DNA of 64,000 nt from NCBI RefSeq assembly GCF_000974365.1, contig NZ_BAZW01000003.1, positions 124,001 through 188,000 on the forward strand, in the 5' to 3' direction. Every line of letters begins with the position of its first letter. The first letter of the stretch is position 1. Origin of the DNA: Geofilum rubicundum JCM 15548. GTDB taxonomy: Bacteria; Bacteroidota; Bacteroidia; Bacteroidales; Marinilabiliaceae. Of the stretch, positions 1 through 7,537 are shown in pieces. The translations under genes were made by a program, and so were the position numbers. Below the pieces are notes generated by a model that worked only from the letters and a program-made list of their open reading frames with translations, searched no databases and was not told the DNA's origin.

Positions 1-182
1 GCAATGGATAGCTCTGACTCTTTAAACACAGCAGAAACAGCAGCTCCCTTTGTCAGCCAGGTCGGCAATTCGTCGCCCTCCACAAGAATGGCAGACAACC
101 AGCAGTTGTCGGACTGCATATCCACCAGGACAACACCGTCTGAGCAGGTGATAGCTTCAATTAAAACCGGAATTACGTTCAT
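1..182 (-). CDS. TOBE (molybdate-binding-like) domain protein, partial
   Basis: The first 60 codons of a gene run off the left edge of the window. The visible stretch has the TOBE/Mop pattern: a hydrophobic beta strand, a GVVLVDM-like strand, a turn, then LTKGAAVSAVFKESELSIA, which resembles the conserved end of molybdate-binding TOBE repeats. The ATG lies 4 bases after the modA stop, so the two are surely cotranscribed. The family binds oxyanions such as molybdate or sits at the C terminus of ModC or ModE. Here the TOBE pattern starts almost at the N terminus, which favours a small stand-alone protein over a ModB or ModC start. The true length and any second domain cannot be seen. Confidence 0.6.
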   Translation of the reverse strand, partial: MNVIPVLIEAITCSDGVVLVDMQSDNCWLSAILVEGDELPTWLTKGAAVSAVFKESELSI

Positions 183-186
183 TTTT

Positions 187-936
187 TTATTTTTTACCCG
201 GTAACCCAAAGCCGTATTTTTCAAAAATTGGGGTGGCTTCGGGAGACGAAATGTATTTGGTAAATGAATGGGCAAGGGGATTGTCTTTAGCGCGTTTAAG
301 GAAAACATACGCCTGTTCAAGGGGACTGTGAGCAGCCTTGTTCACTAAATAATAGCTGCCAACATTTTTCATGGTGGGTGAAATGGCCAGCGACAGGGCT
401 ATAAACCCCAACTGTGCATTGCCTGTGAGGCAAAACTGTGCGGTTTGAGATATGTTTTCTCCAATTATTAATTGGGGTTTGATTTTTTCATACACCCCAT
501 AATGTTGCAGTGTTTCAACTGCCTTTTGCCCATATGGAGCCAGGTTCGGATTGGCAATGGCGATCCTGGCCTTTGGATATTGGTTGAGTACCTCAAGACC
601 TGTACTAGTCTCAATAGATGCACTCCATAATACCAATTGGCCGATGGCATATACCTTTACCTCTCCCCAGGTTTGTTCTGTTTCGTATAATTTCTGCGGA
701 TAAAAGGCATCTGCAGAAAAGAATAAGTCAAAAGGCGCTCCGTTGACGATTTGCGCATAAAAATTTCCTGATGAGCCATAAATGACTTCAATGTCGTGGT
801 CAGGATTCTTTTTCTTATAAGCTGTTAATAGCTCCTCCATGGCAAAGCGCATGTTTGCTGCCGTTGCAATCCTGACTTTTTGAGCGCCAGAATCTAGGGC
901 AAGCGTCAGAAGTAGTGCTGTTAAAATAGTTCTCAT
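187..936 (-). CDS. modA: Molybdate ABC transporter substrate-binding protein ModA
   Basis: This 249-residue protein has an N-terminal signal peptide (about residues 1-18, ending near SGAQ). The mature start KVRIATAANMRFAMEEL is the typical ModA entry into a periplasmic binding fold, followed by VIYGSSGNFYAQI and the PFDLFFSADAFYPQKL oxyanion-site region. Length fits the family. It captures molybdate (or tungstate) in the periplasm for import. It follows the porin gene by 18 bases and precedes a TOBE gene by 4 bases. No modB or modC is visible, so the permease and ATPase may lie beyond the left edge. Supplying molybdenum for FeMo-cofactor explains its place at the end of the nif cluster. Confidence 0.92.
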   Translation of the reverse strand: MRTILTALLLTLALDSGAQKVRIATAANMRFAMEELLTAYKKKNPDHDIEVIYGSSGNFYAQIVNGAPFDLFFSADAFYPQKLYETEQTWGEVKVYAIGQLVLWSASIETSTGLEVLNQYPKARIAIANPNLAPYGQKAVETLQHYGVYEKIKPQLIIGENISQTAQFCLTGNAQLGFIALSLAISPTMKNVGSYYLVNKAAHSPLEQAYVFLKRAKDNPLAHSFTKYISSPEATPIFEKYGFGLPGKK

Positions 937-954
937 GGCTTGTTGTTTAAGGTT

Positions 955-2238
955 TTATGATTTAAACAGTGCGGGCTTAACCGTAATCATTAAATAGGCC
1001 CAATGGTTTGGCCGTAGTTTCACATCATTCAGATTGAAATATTTAGCCGTGGATGAGGTCTTGAAGAATTTACTCAAGCCAAATTGTACCGAGACTTCCC
1101 TGGTAGCCCTATAATTCAACAGGACATCCATTTCGCTTCCAATGTTATTGTCGGCCAAAACTCCTGCATAATAAAAATATTCGGCGAATGAGAATCGATG
1201 GAAAATACACTCGGCACGTAATTTCTTATTTGCAGTCCACTCTAATCCTCCGTAGAAATCGATTAGCCCATGTTGAGGCAGCCGTACGAAATACTCCATA
1301 CTTCCGTTGAACGAATGCGAAGCGCCATACAAGCGGTTGAAGGTGTTGGATTTTCCAGACTCAATATCAGCGCTGGACCCGGAAAAATAGTCGCAGCCAA
1401 TTTTTGCCTTAAGGTGACTGGAAAAGAGGTAATTCATCTTAATGGCCAGCAGGAAGGCACTCAATTCAGAATAGTCGTCATTGTAAACTTTATGGGGATC
1501 TTTTCCACCCTGGAAGTAGGCGGTAAAAATGCCCCCAATTCTGGATGAATCATTTTTTAAGACCAGATTTCCGCCATAAGTCATCCGCGTTTGCAGCAAA
1601 GAAAAATCATTTGCATCTTCAAAGGCATCACAAACCCCAATCAGAGAAAGGGTAAGACTGTTGTTTAATGGTTTGGATAACCACAAGTAGGCCAAAGCTT
1701 TGTAATTCTGATTGTTTGGATATGAATAATCGGCGTTGACAAGGTTGTCGGACGAGTTATTGTAAGCCCATCCGGAATGCACCGATGCAGCGTTTTTCTC
1801 ATATTTTAACAGCAAAACATCGTGGGCGGTTCCGGTGTAACTCCAAACGGGAGAAGCAAACAACCTCTGGTCGTCATACCTCAATGCCTGCCGGCCCATT
1901 TTGATCGAGAATTCGGGCGATATGAGCCACTCGAACCAGCCTTCATACATTTCAATTTTTGAGGTATTCGCTTTATTATTACTGTTGCCCCATATTCGGG
2001 CATCCTGCAGAGTTAAGCGTACTTTAAGGCTACTACTTTGGTACTCGGTATTGAACCGTGTTCTTTGGGTTGTAATGACAGCTGCCGTTAAGCTGTCGGG
2101 TACCAGCTTTCTGAAGCCTTGCCTGAGCTCCGTTCTTGGCCGAAACTCAGCATCGAAGCGCACCTCTTGTCCGCGCACATTGGTAAGCGTGAACAGGGTC
2201 ATCCAACCAAGTCCTATTAGTATTAAAGGTTTGCTCAT
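955..2238 (-). CDS. Outer-membrane beta-barrel porin, alginate-export-like
   Basis: This 427-residue protein has a signal peptide (cleavage near NVRGQ) and then alternating-residue amphipathic strands throughout, with YEGWFEWLISPEFSIKMGRQ and LRYDDQRLFAS motifs. These resemble the alginate_exp/OprO-like porins common in Bacteroidota. It ends in a hydrophobic strand with an aromatic near the C terminus. Lying directly upstream of modA in the same transcript, it is inferred to admit molybdate or a related anion across the outer membrane, not alginate. A ModE-box-like dyad sits 32-57 bases before its start codon. The barrel call is firm; substrate is inference only. Confidence 0.75.
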   Translation of the reverse strand: MSKPLILIGLGWMTLFTLTNVRGQEVRFDAEFRPRTELRQGFRKLVPDSLTAAVITTQRTRFNTEYQSSSLKVRLTLQDARIWGNSNNKANTSKIEMYEGWFEWLISPEFSIKMGRQALRYDDQRLFASPVWSYTGTAHDVLLLKYEKNAASVHSGWAYNNSSDNLVNADYSYPNNQNYKALAYLWLSKPLNNSLTLSLIGVCDAFEDANDFSLLQTRMTYGGNLVLKNDSSRIGGIFTAYFQGGKDPHKVYNDDYSELSAFLLAIKMNYLFSSHLKAKIGCDYFSGSSADIESGKSNTFNRLYGASHSFNGSMEYFVRLPQHGLIDFYGGLEWTANKKLRAECIFHRFSFAEYFYYAGVLADNNIGSEMDVLLNYRATREVSVQFGLSKFFKTSSTAKYFNLNDVKLRPNHWAYLMITVKPALFKS

Positions 2239-2269
2239 GGTTTTGGTTTTTAGAATATTAGGTTTTAAT

Positions 2270-2295
2270 GCGATATCAACAAGATTAGATAACGC
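2270..2295. promoter_or_regulatory. Candidate ModE operator
   Basis: The imperfect dyad GCGATATC-N10-GATAACGC has one mismatch per 8-base arm. On the minus strand it reads GCGTTATC...GATATCGC, reminiscent of the E. coli ModE box (arms of the CGTTATAT type). It lies 32-57 bases upstream of the porin-modA genes and just downstream of a modE gene, where a molybdate-responsive repressor would act. Match by eye only. Confidence 0.45.
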
Positions 2296-2310
2296 TAAGC
2301 AAAAAAAAGG

Positions 2311-2643
2311 TTATAACCCTACTTCTACATTTAGCTTTTCCACAAGTAAGAGAACATGAGATTCAATAAAACGATACTCCTTAAGCACGCGATGACCATA
2401 AGGTGAGAGTTGAGCACCGCCGCCATTGGTTCCGCCTCGTTGTTTTGTTACCAATGGTTCAGGGGCTATGTGGTTCATTTCATTCATCATGTTCCAGGCA
2501 TGCTGGTAGGATATTTTGAGGTGTTTGGCGGCACTCCTGAGACTCCCATTAAAATCAATTGCCCGCAATAAAGAAGTTTTAGAACTGTCAAGAAAGACAG
2601 TTCCGTTCTTTTTGATGTTGATATGGCATTGAATCTCTACCAT
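2311..2643 (-). CDS. modE: ModE-type winged-helix molybdenum regulator (DNA-binding domain only)
   Basis: At 110 residues this is the length of the ModE N-terminal LysR-type winged helix alone. The signature region SLRSAAKHLKISYQHAWNMM, followed by NEMNHIAPEPLVTKQRGGTNGGGAQLSPYGHRVL, closely matches ModE proteins. The C-terminal di-TOBE sensor domain is absent, but a separate TOBE (Mop) gene starts 2 bases upstream in the operon, so sensor and DNA-binding functions look split between adjacent genes. Likely role: molybdate-responsive control of the porin-modA segment, where a candidate operator lies, or of nif. Confidence 0.82.
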   Translation of the reverse strand: MVEIQCHINIKKNGTVFLDSSKTSLLRAIDFNGSLRSAAKHLKISYQHAWNMMNEMNHIAPEPLVTKQRGGTNGGGAQLSPYGHRVLKEYRFIESHVLLLVEKLNVEVGL

Positions 2644-2645
2644 AG

Positions 2646-2915
2646 CTATTTACATCCACACCCACATCCATCCTTTGCATCCTTTGCTTCATCACAATGG
2701 CAGTCACAGGGAGTTCCGATGATCACCTCGGTTGATTTAATGATGGCAAAGGCCTTTTTGCCGGGTTGCAGTTCGAGGTCCGCAATGGCATCTTTGGAAA
2801 TGATCGCAGAAATGGTGTTTCCATTGCCTAAATCGAGAATCACTTTTGAGGTGATTAATCCCTCTTCTACTTTTACAATTGTTCCTTTGAGTTGATTTCT
2901 GGCGCTTAGTTTCAT
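2646..2915 (-). CDS. Mop-like molybdopterin/molybdate-binding protein with Cys-rich tail
   Basis: This 89-residue protein has residues 1-68 forming one TOBE/Mop domain (SARNQLKGTIVKVEEGLITS, later LDLGNGNTISAIISKDAIADL and AFAIIKSTEVIIGT), the fold of Clostridium Mop proteins that store molybdate as hexamers. Unusually it continues in a tail (residues 70-89) with six Cys and one His in CxCxC and CGCGC spacing, a likely metal-binding element. It sits 45 bases after nifV and 2 bases before modE. Function inferred: cytoplasmic molybdate storage or delivery for FeMo-cofactor, possibly serving as sensor for the truncated ModE. Confidence 0.8.
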   Translation of the reverse strand: MKLSARNQLKGTIVKVEEGLITSKVILDLGNGNTISAIISKDAIADLELQPGKKAFAIIKSTEVIIGTPCDCHCDEAKDAKDGCGCGCK

Positions 2916-2960
2916 AATAATTTGAGTTTAATTGAAGTTGTCGACATTTTTATAGCAATT

Positions 2961-4175
2961 TCATGAATTCATCCATTCACTTTCAATCTGAGTCAGTGAA
3001 GTACGCATCAATACAACGGGGTCTTTCGTGATATATAGCGATTGGTCGTGTAGCAATTGGTTGTAAATGTCCATTATCTCCATTTCGGTAATGGCTCTTT
3101 TTTGTTGGGCCGATTGTTCTTTAACCTGTCTTAGAACGTCAGCGCAAAAGGCGTCAGACAGGTCTATTTGTAAATTCTTAAAAAAGTAACGGATGCTTTC
3201 GCTTCCGCTGTGTTTTCCAAAGACAAAGGGCAGCTCTTCCCGTCCAATGGAACTGGCATTGATGAGCTGGTACGACTGCCTGTTGTTCATAATGGATTTG
3301 GTGTGGATGCCTGTTTCATGAGCGATGGACAGTTCGCCCGTGATGGGCTTTGAAGCTGATAGGGGGCGATTGGCAACTTCCGCCACATACCGGGAGAGTG
3401 GGGTGAAAATTTGGGTATTGATGCCACAATGGATTTTTTCGCCCAGCTCAAAAGCCATTACCGCCTCCTCCAGGGCTGCGTTGCCAGCCCGTTCTCCCAG
3501 TCCGTTGACCGTCACGCTAAAGTTTTTAACACCGGCACGGTAGGCTGAAAGCACATTGGCCGTGGCCATTCCCAGGTCATTGTGGGCATGGAATTCCAGG
3601 GGGGCATGTGGACTTGCCTGTAATATTTTCGAAAACAATTGTTCCGTTTTTCGCGTTGTTAAACAGCCTACGGTATCGGCGATTCTGATACGGGAGGCAC
3701 CCAGGCCTATAGCCGTGCCAATAAATTCATTCAAAAAGGAGGGTTCAGCCCTTGAGGCATCCTGTGCGCCAATTGTTACAAAATGAAAGGCATCCAAGGC
3801 ATGGGAAATAATGCTTTTCATGTTATGGAACACCCATTTCTGGTCTTTTTGCATGCTTGAGAGAAGAATGTCAGACACCGGAAAGGAAATGTGCACCCCG
3901 TCGGTTCCACATTTTTCCGCCGCCTTTATGTCGGCCGGTAAAGCCCTGCACCAGGCTGTGGTAAGGAAGCCAAAACCTGCGTCAATCAGTGATTTGATGT
4001 CACTGATTTCTGCGGATCCCATGGCAGGCGTGCCTATTTCCAATTCTGAAATACCGGCTTGCTGGAGCCAATGACAGATGGTCATTTTTTCTTTCAAATT
4101 GAAGACCACTCCAGGGGCTTGCTCGCCATCTCGCAAAGTCGTATCAATAAAGTGGGGTTTAATTTCAGAAAACAT
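2961..4175 (-). CDS. nifV: Homocitrate synthase NifV
   Basis: NifV condenses acetyl-CoA with 2-oxoglutarate to give homocitrate, the organic ligand of FeMo-cofactor. The protein opens with IKPHFIDTTLRDGEQAPGVVF, the TIM-barrel signature of the DRE-TIM (alpha-isopropylmalate/homocitrate synthase) family, and has the metal-binding HAHNDLGMA motif and GLGERAGNAALEE. The start chosen is the ATG at 4175 (404 residues). An in-frame upstream codon at 4220 would add 15 residues with no family similarity. It follows a 40-aa small ORF by 10 bases and precedes mop, so nif and mod genes look like one transcription unit. Isopropylmalate synthase is excluded mainly by context and length. Confidence 0.93.
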   Translation of the reverse strand: MFSEIKPHFIDTTLRDGEQAPGVVFNLKEKMTICHWLQQAGISELEIGTPAMGSAEISDIKSLIDAGFGFLTTAWCRALPADIKAAEKCGTDGVHISFPVSDILLSSMQKDQKWVFHNMKSIISHALDAFHFVTIGAQDASRAEPSFLNEFIGTAIGLGASRIRIADTVGCLTTRKTEQLFSKILQASPHAPLEFHAHNDLGMATANVLSAYRAGVKNFSVTVNGLGERAGNAALEEAVMAFELGEKIHCGINTQIFTPLSRYVAEVANRPLSASKPITGELSIAHETGIHTKSIMNNRQSYQLINASSIGREELPFVFGKHSGSESIRYFFKNLQIDLSDAFCADVLRQVKEQSAQQKRAITEMEIMDIYNQLLHDQSLYITKDPVVLMRTSLTQIESEWMNS

Positions 4176-4185
4176 AGGCCAAATT

Positions 4186-4308
4186 TTAAGCGTTAAAATA
4201 TAAAGTCTCCGGAGGCCCATCGGGCGTTGCTCCCAGAAGCACCAAAAGGAGCAATACTACCGTTTGTGCCATGAAACAGGATCCCTCCGGGCCCTCCGAA
4301 GACAACAT
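4186..4308 (-). CDS. Putative 40-aa single-span membrane microprotein in the nif operon
   Basis: The gap between the ferredoxin and nifV is almost exactly filled by this ORF: its ATG is 3 bases after the ferredoxin stop and its TAA is 10 bases before the nifV start. An internal ATG (4272) with a GGAGG-like sequence about 12 bases upstream would give 28 residues starting MAQTVVLLLLVLLGA, a clear hydrophobic helix, followed by a short polar tail. No family recognised. The tight packing, same strand and hydrophobic core argue for a real small membrane protein. Against it, the region also contains inverted repeats (GC-rich arms around 4213 and 4282) that could instead be an mRNA structure. No conservation test was possible. 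Confidence 0.45.
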   Translation of the reverse strand: MLSSEGPEGSCFMAQTVVLLLLVLLGATPDGPPETLYFNA

Positions 4309-4311
4309 GGG

Positions 4312-4620
4312 TTAGTTGGAAATCAAATACTTTTCGCAGGGTTCCCCATCTTCAAGGGCATCCAGAATTTCGTCGATGGCCGCTTCTGTTTCCACTTTGC
4401 CGTACCACAAATTGTTGGGGTGGATAACAATGACCGGACCTTCGGAACAAACATTGAGGCAACCGGTTGTGGATACCGCCACATCCAGGCCTCTGTCGGT
4501 GGCCTCCTCGGTCATGTATTGCAATAGTCCGGCAGCCCCTTTCTTGTTGCAGGCGCCCTGTGCGTCGCCCGCCACCCGAAAGGAATTGCAGACGAGAATG
4601 TGATAAGTCGGTTTTTTCAT
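4312..4620 (-). CDS. Thioredoxin-like 2Fe-2S ferredoxin of nif clusters
   Basis: This 102-residue protein has Cys11, Cys24, Cys54 and Cys58 in the C-x12-C...C-x3-C arrangement of thioredoxin-fold [2Fe-2S] ferredoxins (TTGCLNVCSEGP region), as in clostridial and Azotobacter FdI-like nif-associated proteins. It is cytoplasmic, with no signal peptide. Its place between nifB and nifV suggests a role in electron supply to nitrogenase or to cofactor synthesis, or protection of nitrogenase; which of these cannot be told from sequence. The start is preceded by a 128-base spacer holding an AT-rich repeat also found before nifI2. Confidence 0.88.
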   Translation of the reverse strand: MKKPTYHILVCNSFRVAGDAQGACNKKGAAGLLQYMTEEATDRGLDVAVSTTGCLNVCSEGPVIVIHPNNLWYGKVETEAAIDEILDALEDGEPCEKYLISN

Positions 4621-4642
4621 TTTATTTGGTTTAAGTTGATGA

Positions 4643-4671
4643 GTTTATGGTTTTTTAGTTTATGGTTTATG
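4643..4671. repeat. AT-rich spacer repeat, copy 1
   Basis: Within the 128-base gap between nifB and the ferredoxin gene is a 29-base run of GTTTATGG / TTTTTTAG / TTTATGG units. It is identical, apart from one extra T, to 12328-12355 in the nifI1-nifI2 gap. The rest of the gap (4672-4748) shows no gene. Confidence 0.7.
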
Positions 4672-4748
4672 TGAGTGTTTTGATGAAAATTATATTTCTA
4701 TAAGACTGCAATTATTTCTGTCTTTAAAAAGAAGCCGTCAAGGGCCAA

Positions 4749-6021
4749 CTACGCGCAGCCCTGGGCATTACCCTTACAGTTACTCCCGCAGCGAAAAGCA
4801 TCCTGTTTGGCAATGCTGCGGATGGGTTTGTGGTCATACACCCCTTCAAGCCCCTCGTCGATCAATCCTGTCATTTCTATCACTCTAATGCCGGCGTCTC
4901 CAATGATGGCTTTGGGGTTTTCGCCCACGCCAGATACCAGCAAGGCGCGGCAATCCTTAAACAGATTGGCCAAATCCAGCCAGCGGTTATCGCCAGATCC
5001 GGCAGGTGGTGCCTGGCGTTCCTCAACCAATTGAAAACCCTTGGGCGATTGCTTAAATATATAGAACCCGACAGCTTCTCCCAGGTGCATGTTCACCAAA
5101 AGGCATTCCCGCGTAGCCACAGCCACGTATGGTCGCTCTGCTTCCTTGAATGGTTGACGGTTGGCAAATTCCCGCAGCATGACGTGCGTGTCGCTCAAAT
5201 CCTTACCAAGCAGTCCGGCCGCATCCGCCCGGCACCGGGCGCAGTGCGACATTACCTTCATGTGCTTGGAGACCTGAATGCGGGTCTTGAAAACCATTTT
5301 GGAATCGGGCTGGGTCATCTCTTCAAAGGCCGTTCCTTTGGCGGCAATCATGGGAATGCAGTTGATCACATCCGCACCCAGTCCGGCACATACCCGGGCC
5401 ACTTCTTCGAGGTGGGCATCGTTGATGCCCGGCATGATGACCGAGTTGATTTTGACCGTAATGCCTGCAGCCTTCAGTGCAGGAATGCATTTCAGCTGTT
5501 GCCTTAACAGTATTTCTGCGGCTTCGCGACCCCGGTAGACTTTTTTCTTGAAGCGCACCCACTTATAGACCTTAGCTGTTATGTCTGGGTCGATGGCGTT
5601 GATGGTAATGGTAACGTGGGATACACCTATTTCTGCCAACTGGTCGACATAAGGAAAGAGGTTGAGACCATTGGTCGATATGCAAAATATTTTATCGGGG
5701 AAGGCCGATTTAATGCGCTGCATGGTTTCCATGGTTTCACTGGCATTGGCAAAGGGGTCGCCCGGACCCGCAATGCGACTACCGACAGGTTATCCAGCTT
5801 ATCATTGAGGGCGGCGAAATACTCCAGAGCTGGAACGGTTTCAGCAGGGTAGAGGTGACGCCCGGTCGACTCTCATTGACGCAATCGAATTGCCGGTTGC
5901 AATAGTTGCACTGAATATTACAATTGGGTGCCACCGGGAGATGTACCCTGGCATGTGCGTGTCTGGCCTTCTCATCGAAACAGGGATGAGCCGCCTTGCT
6001 ATTTGTGGTCTCTTTTATCAT
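4749..6021 (-). CDS. nifB: Nitrogenase cofactor biosynthesis radical-SAM protein NifB (two frameshifts as sequenced)
   Basis: NifB builds NifB-co, the 8Fe-9S-C precursor of FeMo-cofactor. The N-terminal piece carries the radical-SAM motif at Cys34, Cys38 and Cys41 ([16 protein letters not shown]). The C-terminal piece carries [20 protein letters not shown] and a NifX-like C-terminal domain (about the last 130 residues), giving the SAM-NifX fusion usual in bacteria. The reading frame breaks twice: a missing G near 5829/5830 (CAG-CTC instead of CAG-GCT-CTG) and a missing G near 5776/5777 (GTC-GC-ATT instead of GTC-GGC-ATT). Restoring both gives a continuous protein of about 424 residues with family-typical sequence ([20 protein letters not shown]). 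Either both are sequencing errors or the gene is dead; the first is more likely in an otherwise intact cluster. Confidence 0.9.
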
Positions 6022-6049
6022 ATCGCTTGCTTTAATATTTATCCTTTTA

Positions 6050-6113
6050 CCCTATCTCCCCCGACTAACCCTATCAACCCTTCCAACCCTTCCTGCCCTA
6101 TCCACCCTTCCCC
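6050..6113 (-). repeat. 9-nt-period G-tract spacer between nifN and nifB (G-quadruplex-capable)
   Basis: On the transcribed sense (minus) strand the gap is a run of GGG tracts. On the plus strand they are CCC at 6050, 6058, 6069, 6078, 6087, 6096, 6105 and 6110; five of these are exactly 9 bases apart. With loops of 2-6 bases this meets the classic G3+N1-7 rule for a quadruplex in mRNA. It starts at the nifN stop codon. A similar spacer occurs at 15612-15683. Confidence 0.7.
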
Positions 6114-7518
6114 TAAATATACTTGTACCCTACCGGACTGCTCTCCTGCTTATATTCAATGAGCGCATTCACAATGCGATCAAACAGCTCCTGTGTTCCC
6201 CGGTAGCCAATATGGTGCATGCGCGAAGCGCCAAAGCGGTCGTGAATCGGAAACCCAATGCGGATGATGGGGATTTTTAGTTCCCGGGCGATGTAGTAGC
6301 CCTTGCTGTTGCCTATCATCAGATCCGGCTTCAGGTCCGGCATCATTTCCCGAATGGTGGCAAAGTCGGAGCCATCGGCCACCATGATGTCATGATCGGC
6401 CCCAAAAATGCCCGCCAGGGCATTTTGCATGATGCCACTCGAAGCGCCAGAGGCTACCAGCACCGGCTTGATGCCAATTTCCTTCAGAAAGGCGGCCATG
6501 GCGATCACGAGGTCTTCTTCGCCATATAGCACGGCTCTTTTTCCGAATACATATTTGTGGGCATCCACATAGGCATCCACCAGGCGACCCCGTTCTTTGA
6601 GGTGTTTTTGGGGGATCGGCCTATGGCTAAAATCCCACAGCACCTTAAAAAAGTGGTCGCTGGCTTCAATGCCTATGGGAAGGGGCATGGGCTTTTTGGG
6701 GACTTCCATTTTTTCTTCCAAATACTGACCAGCGCTGTTGATGGAGGAGGTGTTGGACTGTCGGCCAACACTGCGGTTAAAAACGGTGCCAAACTCAATA
6801 GTAGCTTCTGCCAGTCCGGTTTTCTCCAGATGGGCCACAGGCGTGCCGCCAGTGGGAATCAGTTGGTATTCGCGGGTGTGGACATTGTCGAGGGTCTCTG
6901 AATAGTCGGGAAACAAAATAGCGTCTATGGACATGTCCGCACACACTTCTTTGAGGTAGCGTAGGTCGGCCGGCGACACAAAGCCCGGAAAAAGGTTGAG
7001 GTGCCTGCCTCTCAGACCTGATACCGCAAAGCGCTTAACGGCAGCGATGCATGCCTGGTGGAAGCCATTCATGTGGGTGCCGCTGTAGCTAGGGGTTGAA
7101 ACATTAAAGAACAGCGGTGCATTTTCTGCGCCGTTGGTGTTCAGGTAATCGCGCACCAGGCTTCCACGTCCTCGCCAATGGTCTCGCTCAGACAGGTCGA
7201 GGCAATGCCAATCACGGCGGGGTGGTACTGACTGATGATATTGTTGATACCCGTCACGAAGTTTTGTCCACCCCCAAATACCGCACTGTCCTCACTGAAA
7301 TTGGTGGAGGCAATGTCCACCGGCTCCTTGTAGTGACTGATCATGTAACGACGTATGTAGGTGCTGCAGCCTTGTGAGCCATGAATGAGTGGCACACAGC
7401 CTTCAATGCCCTTGAATACCAGTGAGGCGCCCAGCGGCGCACACAGCTTGCAGGCATTGCGCGTGGAGCTGGTCCCTTTTTTGGGGGCGGCAGGTTGTAT
7501 GTTGGTGGTGTCGAACAT
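6113..7518 (-). CDS. nifN: Nitrogenase FeMo-cofactor scaffold subunit NifN (one frameshift as sequenced)
   Basis: NifN pairs with NifE to form the scaffold on which NifB-co matures. The N-terminal part shows the NifK-like KLCAPLGASLVFKGIEGCVPLIHGSQGC motif and STCLSETIGEDVEA. After the break the frame continues with LFFNVSTPSYSGTHMNGFH. A single C is missing near 7158-7161 (GCC-TGG where GCC-CTG-GTG-CGC is expected). Restoring it gives about 468 residues, the normal NifN length. It lies 19 bases downstream of nifE. The break is homopolymer-type, like the two in nifB. Confidence 0.92.
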
Positions 7519-7537
7519 AGTACTTCGTTTTAGGTGG

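Noticed and set aside
187-2238. Plus-strand ORFs at 1270-1548 and 1901-2359
   Set aside because: Antisense shadows of the porin gene; the second also overlaps its upstream region without a coding pattern.
4213-4290. Riboswitch upstream of nifV (for example a molybdenum-cofactor type)
   Set aside because: GC-rich inverted repeats are present, but no known riboswitch core could be matched and the segment is better explained as the small ORF.
4830-5507. 225-codon open frame antisense to nifB
   Set aside because: It lies entirely over nifB and its sequence has no family pattern; it is an antisense shadow.
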